Positions 47,198-57,841 are shown, counted from the stretch's first letter. The stretch: 64,000 nucleotides of DNA from Rhodobacter sp. 24-YEA-8 (GCF_900105075.1 NZ_FNSK01000001.1:3197001-3261000); one strand, 5' to 3'. The notes: generated by a model from the letters alone, not told the origin. Translations and numbers: made by a program.

Positions 47198-48303
47198 CGG
47201 AAGGTCTTCCTCGGGTCGAATGCGTCGCGGATACCTTCAAAGATGAAGATCAGCAGCGTCAGCATGATGGCAAAGGTGAAGAAGGCGACAAAGGCCAGAT
47301 GCGGGGATTGCAGGTTGGCCTGGGCCTGGCGCGAAAGCTGGCCAAGGGAGGGCGCCGACAAGGGCAGGCCAAAGCCGAGGTAGTCGAGCATCGCAAGCGT
47401 GCCGATAGTGCCGGTGACCATGAAAGGCAGCATGGTCAGGGTGGCGACCATCGCATTCGGCAGCATATGGCGGAACATGATCTGAAGATCGGGCACCCCG
47501 AGGGCGCGTGCCGCCCGCACATATTCGAAATTCCGTGCGCGCAGGAATTCGGCCCGCACCACGCCCACCAGCCCCGTCCAGCCGAACAGCACCAGAAGAA
47601 ACACCATCAGCCAGAAGCTCTTCGCCCAGATCGCGGTCAGGATGATGATGACATAGATCGAGGGGATCGAGCCCCAGAGTTCGATCACGCGCTGGAAGAT
47701 CAGGTCGGTCTTGCCACCGAAATAGCCCTGTACCGCCCCCGCCGCGACGCCGAAGACCCCGTTCAGCACGGTGACGATCAGCGCGAAGGTGACGGAAAGG
47801 CGGAAGCCATAGATCACGCGGGCCAGCACGTCGCGGCTGGCCTCATCGGTGCCCAGCAGGTTCCGCGCCGAAGGGGCAGCCGGTGCGCGCCCGCCGGTAT
47901 CGACAATGGTGCTGTAGCGATAGGGGATCGGCGCCCAGAGGATCCAGCCCTTCTGGACCGGCTCACCCAGAACGGTGCCCTTCTCGTTCAGTTCAGCCAT
48001 GACGGCGGCGGTGTCATTCTCGCATTCGGCATTGCCGCCGGTCATGATCAGGCATTGCACTTCGGGCGCGCGCCAGGTCGCCTCGGTGCGCAGGACACCG
48101 CCAAAACGGGTTTCGGGGTAAAAGCTGAGAAAGGGCGTATGCCAGCTGCCCTGGTAGCGTACCAGCAGCGGCCGGTCATTGGCGATCAGCTCGGCGCCAA
48201 GGGTCAGCAGATAGAGCACGCCAAACAGGATCAGCGACCAATAGGCGCGCCGGTTGGCTTTGAAATTGCGCCAGCGGCGCTGGTTCAGCGGCGAAAGTGC
48301 CAT
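47194..48303 (-). CDS. yejE: Peptide ABC transporter permease (YejE type)
   Basis: The 369-residue permease begins SPLNQRRWRNFKANRRAYWSL, the DppC/YejE-like N-terminus. It has a long periplasmic insertion (about residues 40-150, including WHTPFLSFYPETRFGG and LLGTDEASRDVLARVIYG) and the coupling loop EYVRAARALGVPDLQIMFRHMLPNAM. The insertion with PETRFGG is characteristic of YejE. It shares one base with yejB. Confidence 0.92.
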   Translation of the reverse strand: MALSPLNQRRWRNFKANRRAYWSLILFGVLYLLTLGAELIANDRPLLVRYQGSWHTPFLSFYPETRFGGVLRTEATWRAPEVQCLIMTGGNAECENDTAAVMAELNEKGTVLGEPVQKGWILWAPIPYRYSTIVDTGGRAPAAPSARNLLGTDEASRDVLARVIYGFRLSVTFALIVTVLNGVFGVAAGAVQGYFGGKTDLIFQRVIELWGSIPSIYVIIILTAIWAKSFWLMVFLLVLFGWTGLVGVVRAEFLRARNFEYVRAARALGVPDLQIMFRHMLPNAMVATLTMLPFMVTGTIGTLAMLDYLGFGLPLSAPSLGQLSRQAQANLQSPHLAFVAFFTFAIMLTLLIFIFEGIRDAFDPRKTFR

Positions 48304-49454
48304 CAGCCCGCCCTCTTAGAGAAATCAATACGGGGATCGACGAGCACATACATCAGATCCGAGATAATCCCCACGACCAGCCCGATCAGGCCAAAGGCAA
48401 ACAGCGTGCCGAACATCACCGCAAAGTCGCGTTCAATCGTGGCACGGTATAAAAGCAGCCCCAGACCGTCCAGCGTGAAGATCATCTCGATGATCAGCGA
48501 CGAGCCGAAGAAAACCCCGAGGAACAAGGCCGGGAAGCCCGCAATCACGATCAGCATCGCATTGCGGAAAACATGGCCGTAAAGCACGCGGCGTTCTGAC
48601 AGGCCCTTGGCGCGGGCGGTCATGACATATTGCTTGCGGATCTCGTCAAGGAAGCTGTTCTTGGTCAGAAGCGTCAGCGTGGCAAAGCTGGCGATCAGCT
48701 GCGCCGTCACCGGCAGGGTGATATGCCAGAGATAATCGCCGACTTTGCCGATCCAGGACAGGCTGTCCCAATTGTCCGATGTCAGCCCCCGCAGCGGGAA
48801 CCATTGCCAGTAGGTGCCCCCGGCAAACAGCACCATCAGCAGGATCGCAAACAGAAAGCCCGGGATCGCATAGGCGGCGATGATGATGCCCGAAGACCAG
48901 GTGTCGAACGAGGATCCGTCCTTTACCGCCTTGCGGATGCCCAGCGGGATCGAGATCAGATAGGCGATCAGCGTCGACCACAGGCCCAGCGTGATCGAGA
49001 CCGGCATTTTCTCGATGATCAGATCCACGACCGAGATCTTGCGGAAAAAGCTCTCGCCAAAGTCAAAGCGGGCATAGTTCCACATCATGATGCCAAAGCG
49101 TTCCCAGAACGGGATCATCTCTTTGTGGCAGGCCTCGTTGCGGATGTCGCGTCTGCCGGTGAAGCCATCGTCACAGATGATGCGGGCAAAGCCGAATTGC
49201 TCCTCAAGCTGCGCCCGGTATTCCGGCGACAGGCCTTGTGCGCCGGTATAGCCCGACTGGCCCGAGTCACCCGTTCCGGCATCGCCGCCCGCCCCGGCGA
49301 TCCCTGAAATGGAATCGCCCGATCCCTGCAGCCGTGCCTCGATCTGATCCAGCGGGCCGCCCGGCACCACATTGGTGAGGGCGAAATTGATCAGCATGAT
49401 GCCGAACAGGGTCGGGATCACCAGCAACAGCCGTCGGAGAATATAGGAGCCCAA
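48303..49454 (-). CDS. yejB: Peptide ABC transporter permease (YejB type)
   Basis: The 383-residue permease starts [36 protein letters not shown], the DppB-type first helix. It carries a long Gly/Ser-rich periplasmic stretch (about residues 45-75) and the coupling loop [28 protein letters not shown]. The stretch QLEEQFGFA and the extended loop match YejB. The gene follows yejA after 57 bases. Confidence 0.92.
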   Translation of the reverse strand: MGSYILRRLLLVIPTLFGIMLINFALTNVVPGGPLDQIEARLQGSGDSISGIAGAGGDAGTGDSGQSGYTGAQGLSPEYRAQLEEQFGFARIICDDGFTGRRDIRNEACHKEMIPFWERFGIMMWNYARFDFGESFFRKISVVDLIIEKMPVSITLGLWSTLIAYLISIPLGIRKAVKDGSSFDTWSSGIIIAAYAIPGFLFAILLMVLFAGGTYWQWFPLRGLTSDNWDSLSWIGKVGDYLWHITLPVTAQLIASFATLTLLTKNSFLDEIRKQYVMTARAKGLSERRVLYGHVFRNAMLIVIAGFPALFLGVFFGSSLIIEMIFTLDGLGLLLYRATIERDFAVMFGTLFAFGLIGLVVGIISDLMYVLVDPRIDFSKRAG

Positions 49455-49511
49455 GGTCGTCCCGCCTGTTCGTTCAAAATTCGGTCGTGAGAGGGTCGGT
49501 CAGAAGAAAGA

Positions 49512-51497
49512 TCACTGTCGCAGCGCGCCGCGAGCCTTCAGCGCGGCGGCTTTTTCCGCATTGACCCACCACCAGCTCCGCTCGCCCGTGGCATAGGGCG
49601 GCAGCTCGGCGGGGTGTTCATACATATCGTAATAAGCGACCCAGACCTCCGGCTTGTGCCACATGGGCACGCGGAAGCGATCTGCGCGCAGCACCCGGTC
49701 AAGGGCATGAACCGCCGTGGTGACCTCGTCGCGGGACTGTGCCGCCACGATGACATTGATCAGCCGGTCCACCGCCGGATCTTTCAGCCCGGCAAGGTTC
49801 CTGACCGAGACATCCGCCTCGGCCGATCCGATCCATTGTCGCAGGCCGGAATCGGGGAAATAGTCAAAGACAAAGAAGGTGCTGGTGAAGTCGAAATCAT
49901 ATTCGGGGTTGCGGGTCCGCACTTCATATTGCGCAGAATCGATCTGGTTCACATTTGCATCAATGCCGACCGCGCGCAGGTTTTCGACAAAGGGTGCCAG
50001 GATCTTTTCAAAGGTCGGGTTGTCATCGAGGATCTCGATCCGCAGCACCTCGCCTTTCGCATTGCGGCGGATGCCTTTGTCATCCACCAGCCATCCCGCC
50101 TCATCCAGCAGTTGCGACGCTTTGATGAGGGATTTGCGGTCGAGGAGCTTTCCGGCATCCGAGACAGGCTGCGAATAGGGCTCGTCGGTCAGGATTTCGG
50201 CCGGCAGCAACCCTTCCCCGACCAGTGGCTGCAGCAGCGCGATCTCTTCCGGCGCGGGCGGGCCTTCGGCCTGCAACCAGGAATTTTCCCAGAAGGAATT
50301 GATCCGGTGGTATTTCCCGAAGAACAGCGTGTCGTTGCTCCATTCGAAATTGAACAGGATCGCGACGGCCTCGCGCAGCCGTGGATCCTGCCAGATGCCG
50401 CGGCGCAGGTTGAAGACCCAGGACTGGCCGTTGGAGACCCCGTCAAGCGCCAGTTCTTCCATGCGGACGCTGCCATTCTGGACGGCGGGGAAATCGTAAT
50501 TCAGCGACCATTGCCGCGCGACGTTTTCCTGGCGGAACGTATAGGCGCCGCCTTTAAACCCTTCGAATCCGGCATTGGCCTCGGCGAAATATTCATAGCG
50601 GATCACATCGTAATTGTTCATGCCCCTGCCGAAAGGCAGATCCTGCGCCCAGTAATCGGGGTTGCGCCGATAGCTGATCGTGGTCGGGCTTTTCGCGGGC
50701 AGAACAGGCACATAGGCGCCGGTACCAAGAAAAGGCTGCATCGAGCCCTGTTCAAGATCCATGTTCCGCGCTTCGTAATCGGCTTTTGAGAGGACCGGCA
50801 GGCCGCCAACCATCGCGGGCAGGTGCCGGCTGGGCACCCCGGGCTGGAACGTGAATTTCACCCGCAGTGGGTCAAGCACCTCTGCCGAAGCCACCTGGGC
50901 CTCAAGCTGCGGACGAAACTCGGCAAGGCCCTTGGTCAGAAAGACGTTGTAGGAAAACACCACATCTTCGGCGGTGAGGGGCGAGCCATCCGAGAAACGC
51001 ACATCATCGCGCAGGTTGAAGATCACCCAGGAGCGATCTTCGGGGAATTCCATCGTGGTGCACATGAGGCAATAGGACGAGCCGATCTCGTCGGCGGTGC
51101 CGGTCAGGATCCCTTCCAGCATCATCGTGGCGCCCTGGGCCGCGCGGCCCTGGACCGAAAAAGGGTTCATCGAATCATAGCCGTCCTGAATGGCCTGCAT
51201 GCTGAACTCGCCGCCCTTTGGCGCGTCGGGGTTCACATAGGGCAGGTAGGCCATATCCGCCGGATGCAGCAATGTGTCGGAATTGAAGGTGGCAATGCCA
51301 TGCGAGATGATCACGCCGGTTTCGGCCTCAGCCGGGATTTCCGCTGCATCGGCGGGCGCGGCTGTCGGGGTGACTTCGGCCGGTGCGGCGTCCTGGGCGC
51401 GCAGGGCCCCGGCGGTTATCAGGGCCGCAGCCAGGGCGAGGGTTCCGGTTAACAGGACGGCACGCATCCGGGACAGGGGGGCGGGATCCCGGGCCAT
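49512..51497 (-). CDS. yejA: Peptide ABC transporter, extracellular binding protein (YejA type)
   Basis: The preferred start at 51497 (GAGG upstream) gives 661 residues with a signal segment (MRAVLLTGTLALAAALITAGALRAQ); the ATGs at 51560 and 51467 remain possible. The mature part is a family 5 binding protein with HGIATFNSDTLLHPADMAYLPYVNPDAPKGGEF, the YejA-type opening, then FNLRDDVRFSDGSPLTAEDVVFSYN. YejABEF imports peptides, and in E. coli also microcin C. A Pro/Ala/Glu-rich linker follows the signal. Confidence 0.9.
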   Translation of the reverse strand: MARDPAPLSRMRAVLLTGTLALAAALITAGALRAQDAAPAEVTPTAAPADAAEIPAEAETGVIISHGIATFNSDTLLHPADMAYLPYVNPDAPKGGEFSMQAIQDGYDSMNPFSVQGRAAQGATMMLEGILTGTADEIGSSYCLMCTTMEFPEDRSWVIFNLRDDVRFSDGSPLTAEDVVFSYNVFLTKGLAEFRPQLEAQVASAEVLDPLRVKFTFQPGVPSRHLPAMVGGLPVLSKADYEARNMDLEQGSMQPFLGTGAYVPVLPAKSPTTISYRRNPDYWAQDLPFGRGMNNYDVIRYEYFAEANAGFEGFKGGAYTFRQENVARQWSLNYDFPAVQNGSVRMEELALDGVSNGQSWVFNLRRGIWQDPRLREAVAILFNFEWSNDTLFFGKYHRINSFWENSWLQAEGPPAPEEIALLQPLVGEGLLPAEILTDEPYSQPVSDAGKLLDRKSLIKASQLLDEAGWLVDDKGIRRNAKGEVLRIEILDDNPTFEKILAPFVENLRAVGIDANVNQIDSAQYEVRTRNPEYDFDFTSTFFVFDYFPDSGLRQWIGSAEADVSVRNLAGLKDPAVDRLINVIVAAQSRDEVTTAVHALDRVLRADRFRVPMWHKPEVWVAYYDMYEHPAELPPYATGERSWWWVNAEKAAALKARGALRQ

Positions 51498-51657
51498 GAT
51501 CGCGGCCTCGCCCGCCATCATCCGGCCTTTGTCGCCCCTGCGATCCGCCCTTGCCGCCATTCCATCCCCCGGTTTCTGCCCGATCCGGATTGTGATGCTA
51601 AAGCCATGCCGCGCGGGGGGAAAGGCGCGAATGCGTTACTCTGATGATGAGCGCATG

Positions 51658-51684
51658 AAAAAGGCCGCACCAGAAGGTGCGGCC
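51658..51684 (-). terminator. Intrinsic terminator after the cytochrome c gene
   Basis: A 9-bp perfect stem (GGCCGCACC / GGTGCGGCC) around a 4-base loop is followed, on the minus strand, by TTTTT. It lies 44 bases after the cytochrome stop. Confidence 0.88.
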
Positions 51685-51727
51685 ATTGTTTTCAGCGGAA
51701 TTTTTCCCCGGATGGCGGAAAAATCCG

Positions 51728-52258
51728 TTACTTTTGCTGTTCCAGGAAGGCGATCAGGTTGATGCGCTCATCCTGCTTCGGCAGGCCTGCGAAAGACATC
51801 TTGGTATTGGCCGCAAAGGATTTCGGCGCGCGCAGGAAATGGTCCAGCTCTTCCGCATCCCATTTCGTGCCATCGGTGCCGTGATCCGCCATCGAAGAGG
51901 AATAGGCAAAGCCCGCAGAGCTGGCGATCTGGCGGCCAACCACACCGTTCAGGTGCGGGCCGGTGCCGTCGGTGCCATCAAGCTTGTGGCAGGCCTTGCA
52001 TTTGTTGAAGACCTTTTCGCCCTTGGCCGGATCCGCCGTTGCCATCAGCGCGGCGATATCAACCACCTCGGCCGGTTCGTCGCCGCCGGCAGCTGCGCCG
52101 GTGTCGATCGTATAGGCCTGAGCGACCTCTTCGCCATGGCCACCGCCATGGGGCGCGGTGCTGTAAAGTGCAGACGCAGCCCAGCCCCCCAGCAGCAGCA
52201 CGAGCAGTGCGCCACAGACAGCTCCGGTCGCCTTGGTCATCGTCATTGTGTCGAACAT
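51728..52258 (-). CDS. cycM: Membrane-anchored cytochrome c552 (CycM type)
   Basis: The 176-residue protein equals in length the CycM cytochrome c552 of Paracoccus. An uncleaved membrane anchor covers about residues 12-31, a flexible Gly/Glu-rich linker follows to about residue 65, and a class I cytochrome c domain carries CKACH (C87, C90, H91) and the Met ligand in NTKMSFAGL. It carries electrons from the bc1 complex to terminal oxidases, so it fits well with ccoNOQP 2 kb away. It is divergent from pheA. Confidence 0.9.
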   Translation of the reverse strand: MFDTMTMTKATGAVCGALLVLLLGGWAASALYSTAPHGGGHGEEVAQAYTIDTGAAAGGDEPAEVVDIAALMATADPAKGEKVFNKCKACHKLDGTDGTGPHLNGVVGRQIASSAGFAYSSSMADHGTDGTKWDAEELDHFLRAPKSFAANTKMSFAGLPKQDERINLIAFLEQQK

Positions 52259-52382
52259 GTCGAACGCATCCCTTGGTCGTCTTGCCCGGTATTAGCCGCT
52301 TCCCTGCATGGCTTGCAAGGTGTAGGAGCGCGACCAATCGTCTCTCATGTGCGAAACCCGCGATTTTTCAGGAGATCATGCC

Positions 52383-53237
52383 ATGTCCGCAGCAGTTGTT
52401 GATGCAAAGCCCGGCCTGATTTCCTTCCAGGGCGAGCCTGGCGCCTATTCGCACCAGGCCTGCGTCCAGGCGCGGCCGGGGATGGAGGTGCTGCCCTGCA
52501 GTACTTTCGAGGAGGTGGTCGAATCTGTCCGCGACGGTCGGGCGGATCTGGGAATGCTTGCGGTCGAGAACTCGACCTATGGTCGTGTGGCGGATGTTCA
52601 CAGCCTGTTGCCGAATTCGGGCCTGCATATCATCGACGAGACATTCGTGCGGGTGCATGTCAATCTTCTGGGGGTCAAAGGCGCTGGCGTGGCGGATGTG
52701 CGCGAGGCGCATGGCCATGTGGTAATCCTGCCGCAATGCGCAGGGTTTCTGAAAAAGCACAAAATCCGTGGCGTGATCAGCTCGGACAATGCCAAGGCCG
52801 CGCGCGAGGCGGCTGAGGCGAATGACCCGTCCCATGCGGCGCTGGCAAGCGAGCTGGCGGCAGAGATCTACGGGCTCGACGTGCTGGCCCGTCATATCGA
52901 GGATCACGCGAACAACACCACCCGCTTTCTGGTGATGAGCCGCGCGCCCGATCACCGTCGCCGGGCCGAAAAAATGGTCACGACCTTCACCTTCCAGGTC
53001 CGCAATATTCCGGCGGCGCTTTACAAGGCGCTTGGCGGCTTCGCGACCAATGGGGTCAATATGACCAAGCTGGAAAGCTATATGGTCGGCGGCCATTTCA
53101 CCGCCACCGCCTTTTATGCTGATGTCGAGGGCCATCCCGAAGACCCGGCGCTGGCGCGGGCGCTGGAAGAATTGAGCTATTTCACCACAGAGCTGAATAT
53201 CCTTGGCGTCTATCCGGCCTCTGGCGAGCGGCGCTGA
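52383..53237 (+). CDS. pheA: Prephenate dehydratase
   Basis: The ATG at 52383 follows AGGAG and gives 284 residues; the frame opens earlier at 52347 without a ribosome site. The catalytic domain shows FQGEPGAYSHQA, the segment LAVENSTYGRVADVHSLL and the TRF motif in NNTTRFLVM. The C-terminal ACT domain (residues about 205-280) includes PAALYKALGGFATNGVNMTKLESY, the phenylalanine-sensing region. It turns prephenate into phenylpyruvate. There is no fused chorismate mutase. Confidence 0.94.
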   Translation: MSAAVVDAKPGLISFQGEPGAYSHQACVQARPGMEVLPCSTFEEVVESVRDGRADLGMLAVENSTYGRVADVHSLLPNSGLHIIDETFVRVHVNLLGVKGAGVADVREAHGHVVILPQCAGFLKKHKIRGVISSDNAKAAREAAEANDPSHAALASELAAEIYGLDVLARHIEDHANNTTRFLVMSRAPDHRRRAEKMVTTFTFQVRNIPAALYKALGGFATNGVNMTKLESYMVGGHFTATAFYADVEGHPEDPALARALEELSYFTTELNILGVYPASGERR

Positions 53238-53261
53238 GCCGCCCGCCAGGGTTCCCGGCGT

Positions 53262-54107
53262 TTAATGCGCCATGAAAACAGGAACTTCGGCGCTTTCCAG
53301 CATATTGCGGGTGGCGCCACCCAGAATCGCCTCGCGGAAACGGGAATGGCCGTAAGCCCCCATCACCAGCAGATCGGCGCCAATATCCTGGCATTGCCGC
53401 GCCAGCACATCCGAGACCCGCGGCAGGGTGCGCGCCAGCACGGAAACCTCGGCCCTGACCCCGTGGCGCACCAGCAGCTGGCACAGATTGCCGCCGGGAT
53501 CTGATCGTTCGGGCCCGTTTGCCGACGGGTCGACCACGGTGATCACCACCTGTTCGGCGGCTTTGAGGAGGGGCATCGCGCGACGCGCGGCCACCATTGC
53601 CTCGCGGCTTTGATTCCAGGCCAGAACGATCCGTTTCGGCAAAGCCGCAGGCAGACCGGAGGCGGGCAGCACCAGCACCGGTGCCGCGCCGTCGAACAGG
53701 GCGGCCTCAAGCACCGCCTCGCCCTCGGCGCCCTGACCATCGCCATAGGGCTGCGGCAGCACTACCAGATCGCTGTAGCGCGCGCGGGCGCCGACCAGCT
53801 CTCCGAGGGCGCCCAGCTGGCAAACTGCCGAATCAAGCGACCAGCGCAGGTCCTGGCCCTGGGCTTCAAGCGCTGCGCGCAGGTTTTTCTCGTGCAGGGC
53901 CGCCTCTTCGGCGGCGCGTTCCATCGCGACCTGCATGATCACCGCGCCGGTTCCGATATAGGCATAGCCCAGTTGCGAGCGGTCCACCCCGAGTGCGAGC
54001 GTTTCCAGATGCGCATCCATCGCAAGCGCGAGTTTCGTCCCCGCATCGACGGCGGTGCGCGTGCCAGTCTCTGAACTGGCGATGGTGAGAAGCGATTTAT
54101 AGGCCAT
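53262..54107 (-). CDS. Tandem universal stress protein
   Basis: The ATG at 54107 (GGAG upstream) gives 281 residues; the frame extends to 54140 without support. Two UspA domains are present. The second has the ATP-binding pattern GAYGHSRFREAILGGATRNML, while the first is more divergent (VLPQPYGDGQGAEGEAVLEAAL). A Usp gene divergent from ccoN is a common arrangement in Rhodobacteraceae. The shared intergenic FNR box suggests it too is induced at low oxygen. Confidence 0.88.
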   Translation of the reverse strand: MAYKSLLTIASSETGTRTAVDAGTKLALAMDAHLETLALGVDRSQLGYAYIGTGAVIMQVAMERAAEEAALHEKNLRAALEAQGQDLRWSLDSAVCQLGALGELVGARARYSDLVVLPQPYGDGQGAEGEAVLEAALFDGAAPVLVLPASGLPAALPKRIVLAWNQSREAMVAARRAMPLLKAAEQVVITVVDPSANGPERSDPGGNLCQLLVRHGVRAEVSVLARTLPRVSDVLARQCQDIGADLLVMGAYGHSRFREAILGGATRNMLESAEVPVFMAH

Positions 54108-54255
54108 GACCCGTCTCCCGCAGGGTTGTCGAAGGTTCATTCACAACCATAACGCTAGAGGCCCGGCCCGGGTTCCGCCTTGATGGAGGTCAAATTCCCG
54201 GGCCTGCCGATGCTGTGTTTCGCGGCGTGGCAAGATGCCACAGCGCCCGGACGTG

Positions 54256-54269
54256 TTGACGCAGATCAA
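54256..54269. promoter_or_regulatory. FNR/FnrL box before ccoN
   Basis: TTGAC-GCAG-ATCAA, one mismatch from the FNR consensus, centred 110 bases before the ccoN ATG and 155 bases before the divergent Usp start. It is the exact reverse complement of the box at 42897-42910. Confidence 0.88.
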
Positions 54270-54372
54270 GGCGCGCGCGCCCCGTCTATAGCACAAGGCA
54301 GACAGTCCGGAGGTCTGTCAGGGGGGATCTAACCCCCTCAGACGCCGTGGATATAAGACGAGGGAACGCCTT

Positions 54373-55977
54373 ATGTGGGATTACGTCAAACTGATCGCGC
54401 TTGGCCTGACAGCGGTTCTGGCCGCTATCGCGGCCAATTTCGCGCGCGATCTGGCTTATCAGGTCAATGCGATCACGGTCATGCTGGCCGCCGCCATCAC
54501 CTTTGTGGTGGTGCTGCGCGGCGTCGGTGAACCGAGGGTCGTCAACAGGAACGAATATATGGACGGCGTCGTCCGCGCCGGGGTGATCGCCACCGCCTTC
54601 TGGGGCGTGGTGGGCTTTCTGGTCGGCGTGGTCATCGCCAGCCAGCTGGCTTGGCCCTGGCTGAATTTCGAATTCCTGCAGGGGATCGGCAATTTCGGGC
54701 GGCTGCGCCCGCTGCACACCAGCGCCGTGATTTTTGCCTTTGGGGGCAATGCGCTGATCTGCACTGCGTTCTACGTGGTGCAGCGCACCTGTGCGACGCG
54801 GCTCTGGGGCGGCAATCTGGCCTGGTTCGTGTTCTGGGGCTGGAACCTCATGATCGTCCTGGCGGCGAGCTCCTATGTGCTTGGCGGCAGCCAGGCCAAG
54901 GAATATGCCGAACCCGCCTGGCATATCGACATCTGGATCACCATCGTCTGGGTCGCCTTCCTCGCGGTCTATGCCGGCACGGTGATGAACCGCAAAGAGC
55001 CGCATATCTATGTGGCAAACTGGTTCTACCTCGGCTTCATCATCACCATCGCCATGCTGCATGTCGTCAATAACATGGCGGTGCCGGTTTCGATCTTCGG
55101 CTCGACCTCGGTCCAGGTCACCGGTGGCGTGCAGGATGCCATGATCCAGTGGTGGTATGGCCATAACGCGGTGGGCTTTTTCCTGACCGCAGGCTTCCTT
55201 GGCATGATGTATTACTTTGTGCCGAAACAGGCGGAACGCCCGGTCTACAGCTATAAACTGTCGATCATCCACTTCTGGGCACTGATCTTCCTTTATATCT
55301 GGGCCGGTCCGCACCACCTGCATTACACCGCTCTGCCGGAATGGGCCTCGACCCTTGGCATGGTGTTCTCGATCATCCTCTGGATGCCGAGCTGGGGTGG
55401 CATGATCAACGGTCTGATGACGCTTTCGGGTGCCTGGGACAAGCTGCGCACTGACCCCGTTCTGCGGATGATGGTTGTGGCGCTTGGTTTCTACGGCATG
55501 GCCACGTTTGAGGGGCCGATGATGTCGATCAAATCGGTGAACTCGCTGTCGCATTACACCGACTGGACCATCGGTCACGTTCATTCCGGCGCGCTTGGCT
55601 GGAACGGGCTGATCACCTTCGGCGCACTTTACTATCTGACGCCGAGGCTCTGGAACCGCGAGCGGCTTTACAGCCTGGCGCTTGTGTCCTGGCATTTCTG
55701 GCTGGCGACCATCGGGATCGTTCTCTACGCCTCGGCGCTTTGGGTGTCTGGCATCATGGAAGGCCTGATGTGGCGCGAAGTCGATGCCAATGGCTTCCTC
55801 GTCAACGCTTTTGCCGACACCGTGGGCGCCAAATATCCGATGAACGTGGTGCGCACATTGGGGGGGCTTCTTTACATGGGGGGCGCGCTCATCATGTGCT
55901 GGAACCTCTGGATGACCGTCCGGGGTCAGGAAGCGAAAGCACCAGTCAATGCCAACAACGCCATTCCGGCTGCGTGA
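54373..55977 (+). CDS. ccoN: cbb3-type cytochrome c oxidase subunit I
   Basis: This is a 534-residue heme-copper oxidase subunit with about 12 transmembrane helices. Metal-binding histidines are seen in [37 protein letters not shown] and [20 protein letters not shown]. This is the catalytic subunit that reduces oxygen at a high-spin heme b3-CuB site with high oxygen affinity. It opens the ccoNOQP operon under a likely FnrL promoter. Confidence 0.97.
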   Translation: MWDYVKLIALGLTAVLAAIAANFARDLAYQVNAITVMLAAAITFVVVLRGVGEPRVVNRNEYMDGVVRAGVIATAFWGVVGFLVGVVIASQLAWPWLNFEFLQGIGNFGRLRPLHTSAVIFAFGGNALICTAFYVVQRTCATRLWGGNLAWFVFWGWNLMIVLAASSYVLGGSQAKEYAEPAWHIDIWITIVWVAFLAVYAGTVMNRKEPHIYVANWFYLGFIITIAMLHVVNNMAVPVSIFGSTSVQVTGGVQDAMIQWWYGHNAVGFFLTAGFLGMMYYFVPKQAERPVYSYKLSIIHFWALIFLYIWAGPHHLHYTALPEWASTLGMVFSIILWMPSWGGMINGLMTLSGAWDKLRTDPVLRMMVVALGFYGMATFEGPMMSIKSVNSLSHYTDWTIGHVHSGALGWNGLITFGALYYLTPRLWNRERLYSLALVSWHFWLATIGIVLYASALWVSGIMEGLMWREVDANGFLVNAFADTVGAKYPMNVVRTLGGLLYMGGALIMCWNLWMTVRGQEAKAPVNANNAIPAA

Positions 55978-55988
55978 GCGAGGGTTAA

Positions 55989-56732
55989 ATGTCCATACTC
56001 GACAAACATAAAAAGATCGAAACCCACGCGACACTCCTGATGGTGCTGGCCTTTATCGTCGTCGCGATCGGCGGCCTCGTGCAGATTGTGCCGCTTTTCT
56101 ATCTCGAGAACACGATCGAGAAGGTGGAAGGGGTTCGCCCCTACACCCCGCTCGAACTCGCGGGCGCGCAGGTCTACAAGAACGAGGGCTGCTACAACTG
56201 CCACAGCCAGATGATCCGCCCGATGCGGGACGAGGTGACGCGCTATGGCCATTACAGCCTTGCCGTCGAATCGATGTATGACAAGCCGCATCAATGGGGA
56301 TCGAAACGCACCGGGCCGGATCTGGCCCGGGTGGGCGGGCGTTATTCGGATGAATGGCATGTGGATCACTTTACCGATGCCAAACAGGTGGTGCCGGAAA
56401 GCCTGATGCCGCCCTATGGCTTTCTGAAAAACAAGGTGATCGATGGCAGATATATCGCCGATTCCCTGAAGGCGAGCCGCATCGTCGGCATCCCCTATAC
56501 CGATGAGATGATCGAAAACGCGCAGGCCGATTTCCTGGCCCAGGCCAATCCGGATGCCGACAGTTCCGGGCTTGAGGCACGTTACGGCGAGGCCGCATTC
56601 GGCCGCGCGGTCAATGTCAGGAACTTCGACGGCTCGCCGAAGATCACCGAGATGGATGCCCTGATCGCCTATATGCAGGTCCTGGGGACGATGGTCGATT
56701 TCTCGACCTTCACCCCGGATCCGACACGCTGA
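55989..56732 (+). CDS. ccoO: cbb3-type cytochrome c oxidase subunit II, mono-heme
   Basis: The 247-residue protein has one N-terminal membrane helix (about residues 16-38) and a periplasmic domain with heme motif CYNCH at residues 68-72, in the family sequence [29 protein letters not shown] and a Met-containing MPPYGFL (likely heme ligand) follow. It passes electrons to CcoN. Confidence 0.96.
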   Translation: MSILDKHKKIETHATLLMVLAFIVVAIGGLVQIVPLFYLENTIEKVEGVRPYTPLELAGAQVYKNEGCYNCHSQMIRPMRDEVTRYGHYSLAVESMYDKPHQWGSKRTGPDLARVGGRYSDEWHVDHFTDAKQVVPESLMPPYGFLKNKVIDGRYIADSLKASRIVGIPYTDEMIENAQADFLAQANPDADSSGLEARYGEAAFGRAVNVRNFDGSPKITEMDALIAYMQVLGTMVDFSTFTPDPTR

Positions 56733-56744
56733 GGAGGACAAAGA

Positions 56745-56951
56745 ATGGAACTCTATTCATTCCTGCGCGCCACCGCCGACAGCTGGGGCCTGCTGCTCAT
56801 GTTCCTGATGTTTGTCGGCATCGCATTCTGGGCCTTCCGCCCGGGCAGCCGGAAAGTCCATGACGAGATTGCCAGCTCGATCTTCCGCAATGAGGACCGC
56901 CCTGCTGCGGACCCCGCGGAGCCCCGTAACAGCCAGCGGACGGAGGCGTGA
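56745..56951 (+). CDS. ccoQ: cbb3-type oxidase small subunit
   Basis: The 68-residue membrane protein has one helix (about residues 13-31), then the CcoQ motif FWAFRPGSRKVHDE and a charged tail. CcoQ stabilises or tunes the cbb3 oxidase. It lies between ccoO (12-base gap) and ccoP (3-base gap). Confidence 0.93.
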   Translation: MELYSFLRATADSWGLLLMFLMFVGIAFWAFRPGSRKVHDEIASSIFRNEDRPAADPAEPRNSQRTEA

Positions 56952-56954
56952 ATC

Positions 56955-57833
56955 ATGTGCGCCAAAAAGATTACCAAAGTCGAACGTGAGGTTCCGACCA
57001 CAGGCCATGACTGGGATGGTATCCAGGAGCTGGACAACCCGATGCCGCGCTGGTGGGTCTGGGTGTTCTATGCCTGTATCGTCTGGGGCATCGGCTATAC
57101 CATCGCCTATCCGGCCTGGCCTTTGCTGACCCGTGCGACGCAGGGCGTGATCGGCAATAATGAGCGCGCCAATGTCGCGGCCGAGATCGCCGACTGGAAT
57201 GCCAGGAATGCGGGCAATCGTGAAAAGCTGGTGGCGACGGATCTGAACGCGATCGGCGATGATCCTCAGCTTGCGGCTTTTGCCGAAAACGCAGGTGCGG
57301 CCGTGTTTCGCACCAATTGCGTCCAGTGTCATGGCGCAGGTGCGGCCGGGATTCAGAGCCTTGGCTATCCGAACCTTCTGGATGATGACTGGCTCTGGGG
57401 CGGCTCGATGGAGGCGATCCATCAGACTGTCAGCCACGGGATCCGCAATACCACCGACCCCGATGCGCGCTACAGCCAGATGCCGGCCTTCGGGAAGGAT
57501 CAGCTGCTGGAGAAACCGCAGATCGCGGAAGTGGTGGAATATGTGCTGCAGCTTTCGGGCCAGGAGCATGACGCCACACTGGCCTCTGCGGGGGCAACGG
57601 TCTTTGCCGATAACTGTTCCTCCTGCCATGCCGAGACCGGCAAGGGCGACCGCGAACAGGGCGCCCCTGATCTGACCGATGCGGTCTGGCTCTATGGCGG
57701 CTCGCGCGAGGCGATCACCTATAGCGTCAACAATGCGCGGTTCGGGGTGATGCCAGACTGGGCGGGGCGGTTGTCAGAGGCCGATATCCGCGCGGTCAGC
57801 TGGTATGTCCACAGCCTTGGCGGTGGCGAGTGA
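56955..57833 (+). CDS. ccoP: cbb3-type cytochrome c oxidase subunit III, di-heme
   Basis: The 292-residue protein has the N-terminal [20 protein letters not shown] motif and one membrane helix (about residues 33-52). Two cytochrome c domains carry heme sites CVQCH (122-126) and CSSCH (221-225). It receives electrons from cytochrome c, possibly the CycM protein encoded nearby. A strong terminator follows. Confidence 0.96.
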   Translation: MCAKKITKVEREVPTTGHDWDGIQELDNPMPRWWVWVFYACIVWGIGYTIAYPAWPLLTRATQGVIGNNERANVAAEIADWNARNAGNREKLVATDLNAIGDDPQLAAFAENAGAAVFRTNCVQCHGAGAAGIQSLGYPNLLDDDWLWGGSMEAIHQTVSHGIRNTTDPDARYSQMPAFGKDQLLEKPQIAEVVEYVLQLSGQEHDATLASAGATVFADNCSSCHAETGKGDREQGAPDLTDAVWLYGGSREAITYSVNNARFGVMPDWAGRLSEADIRAVSWYVHSLGGGE

Positions 57834-57841
57834 TACTTGAG

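Noticed and set aside
54286..56034. 582-codon open frame opposite ccoN
   Set aside because: His/Asp/Pro-rich mirror of a membrane protein gene; ccoN on the other strand is certain.
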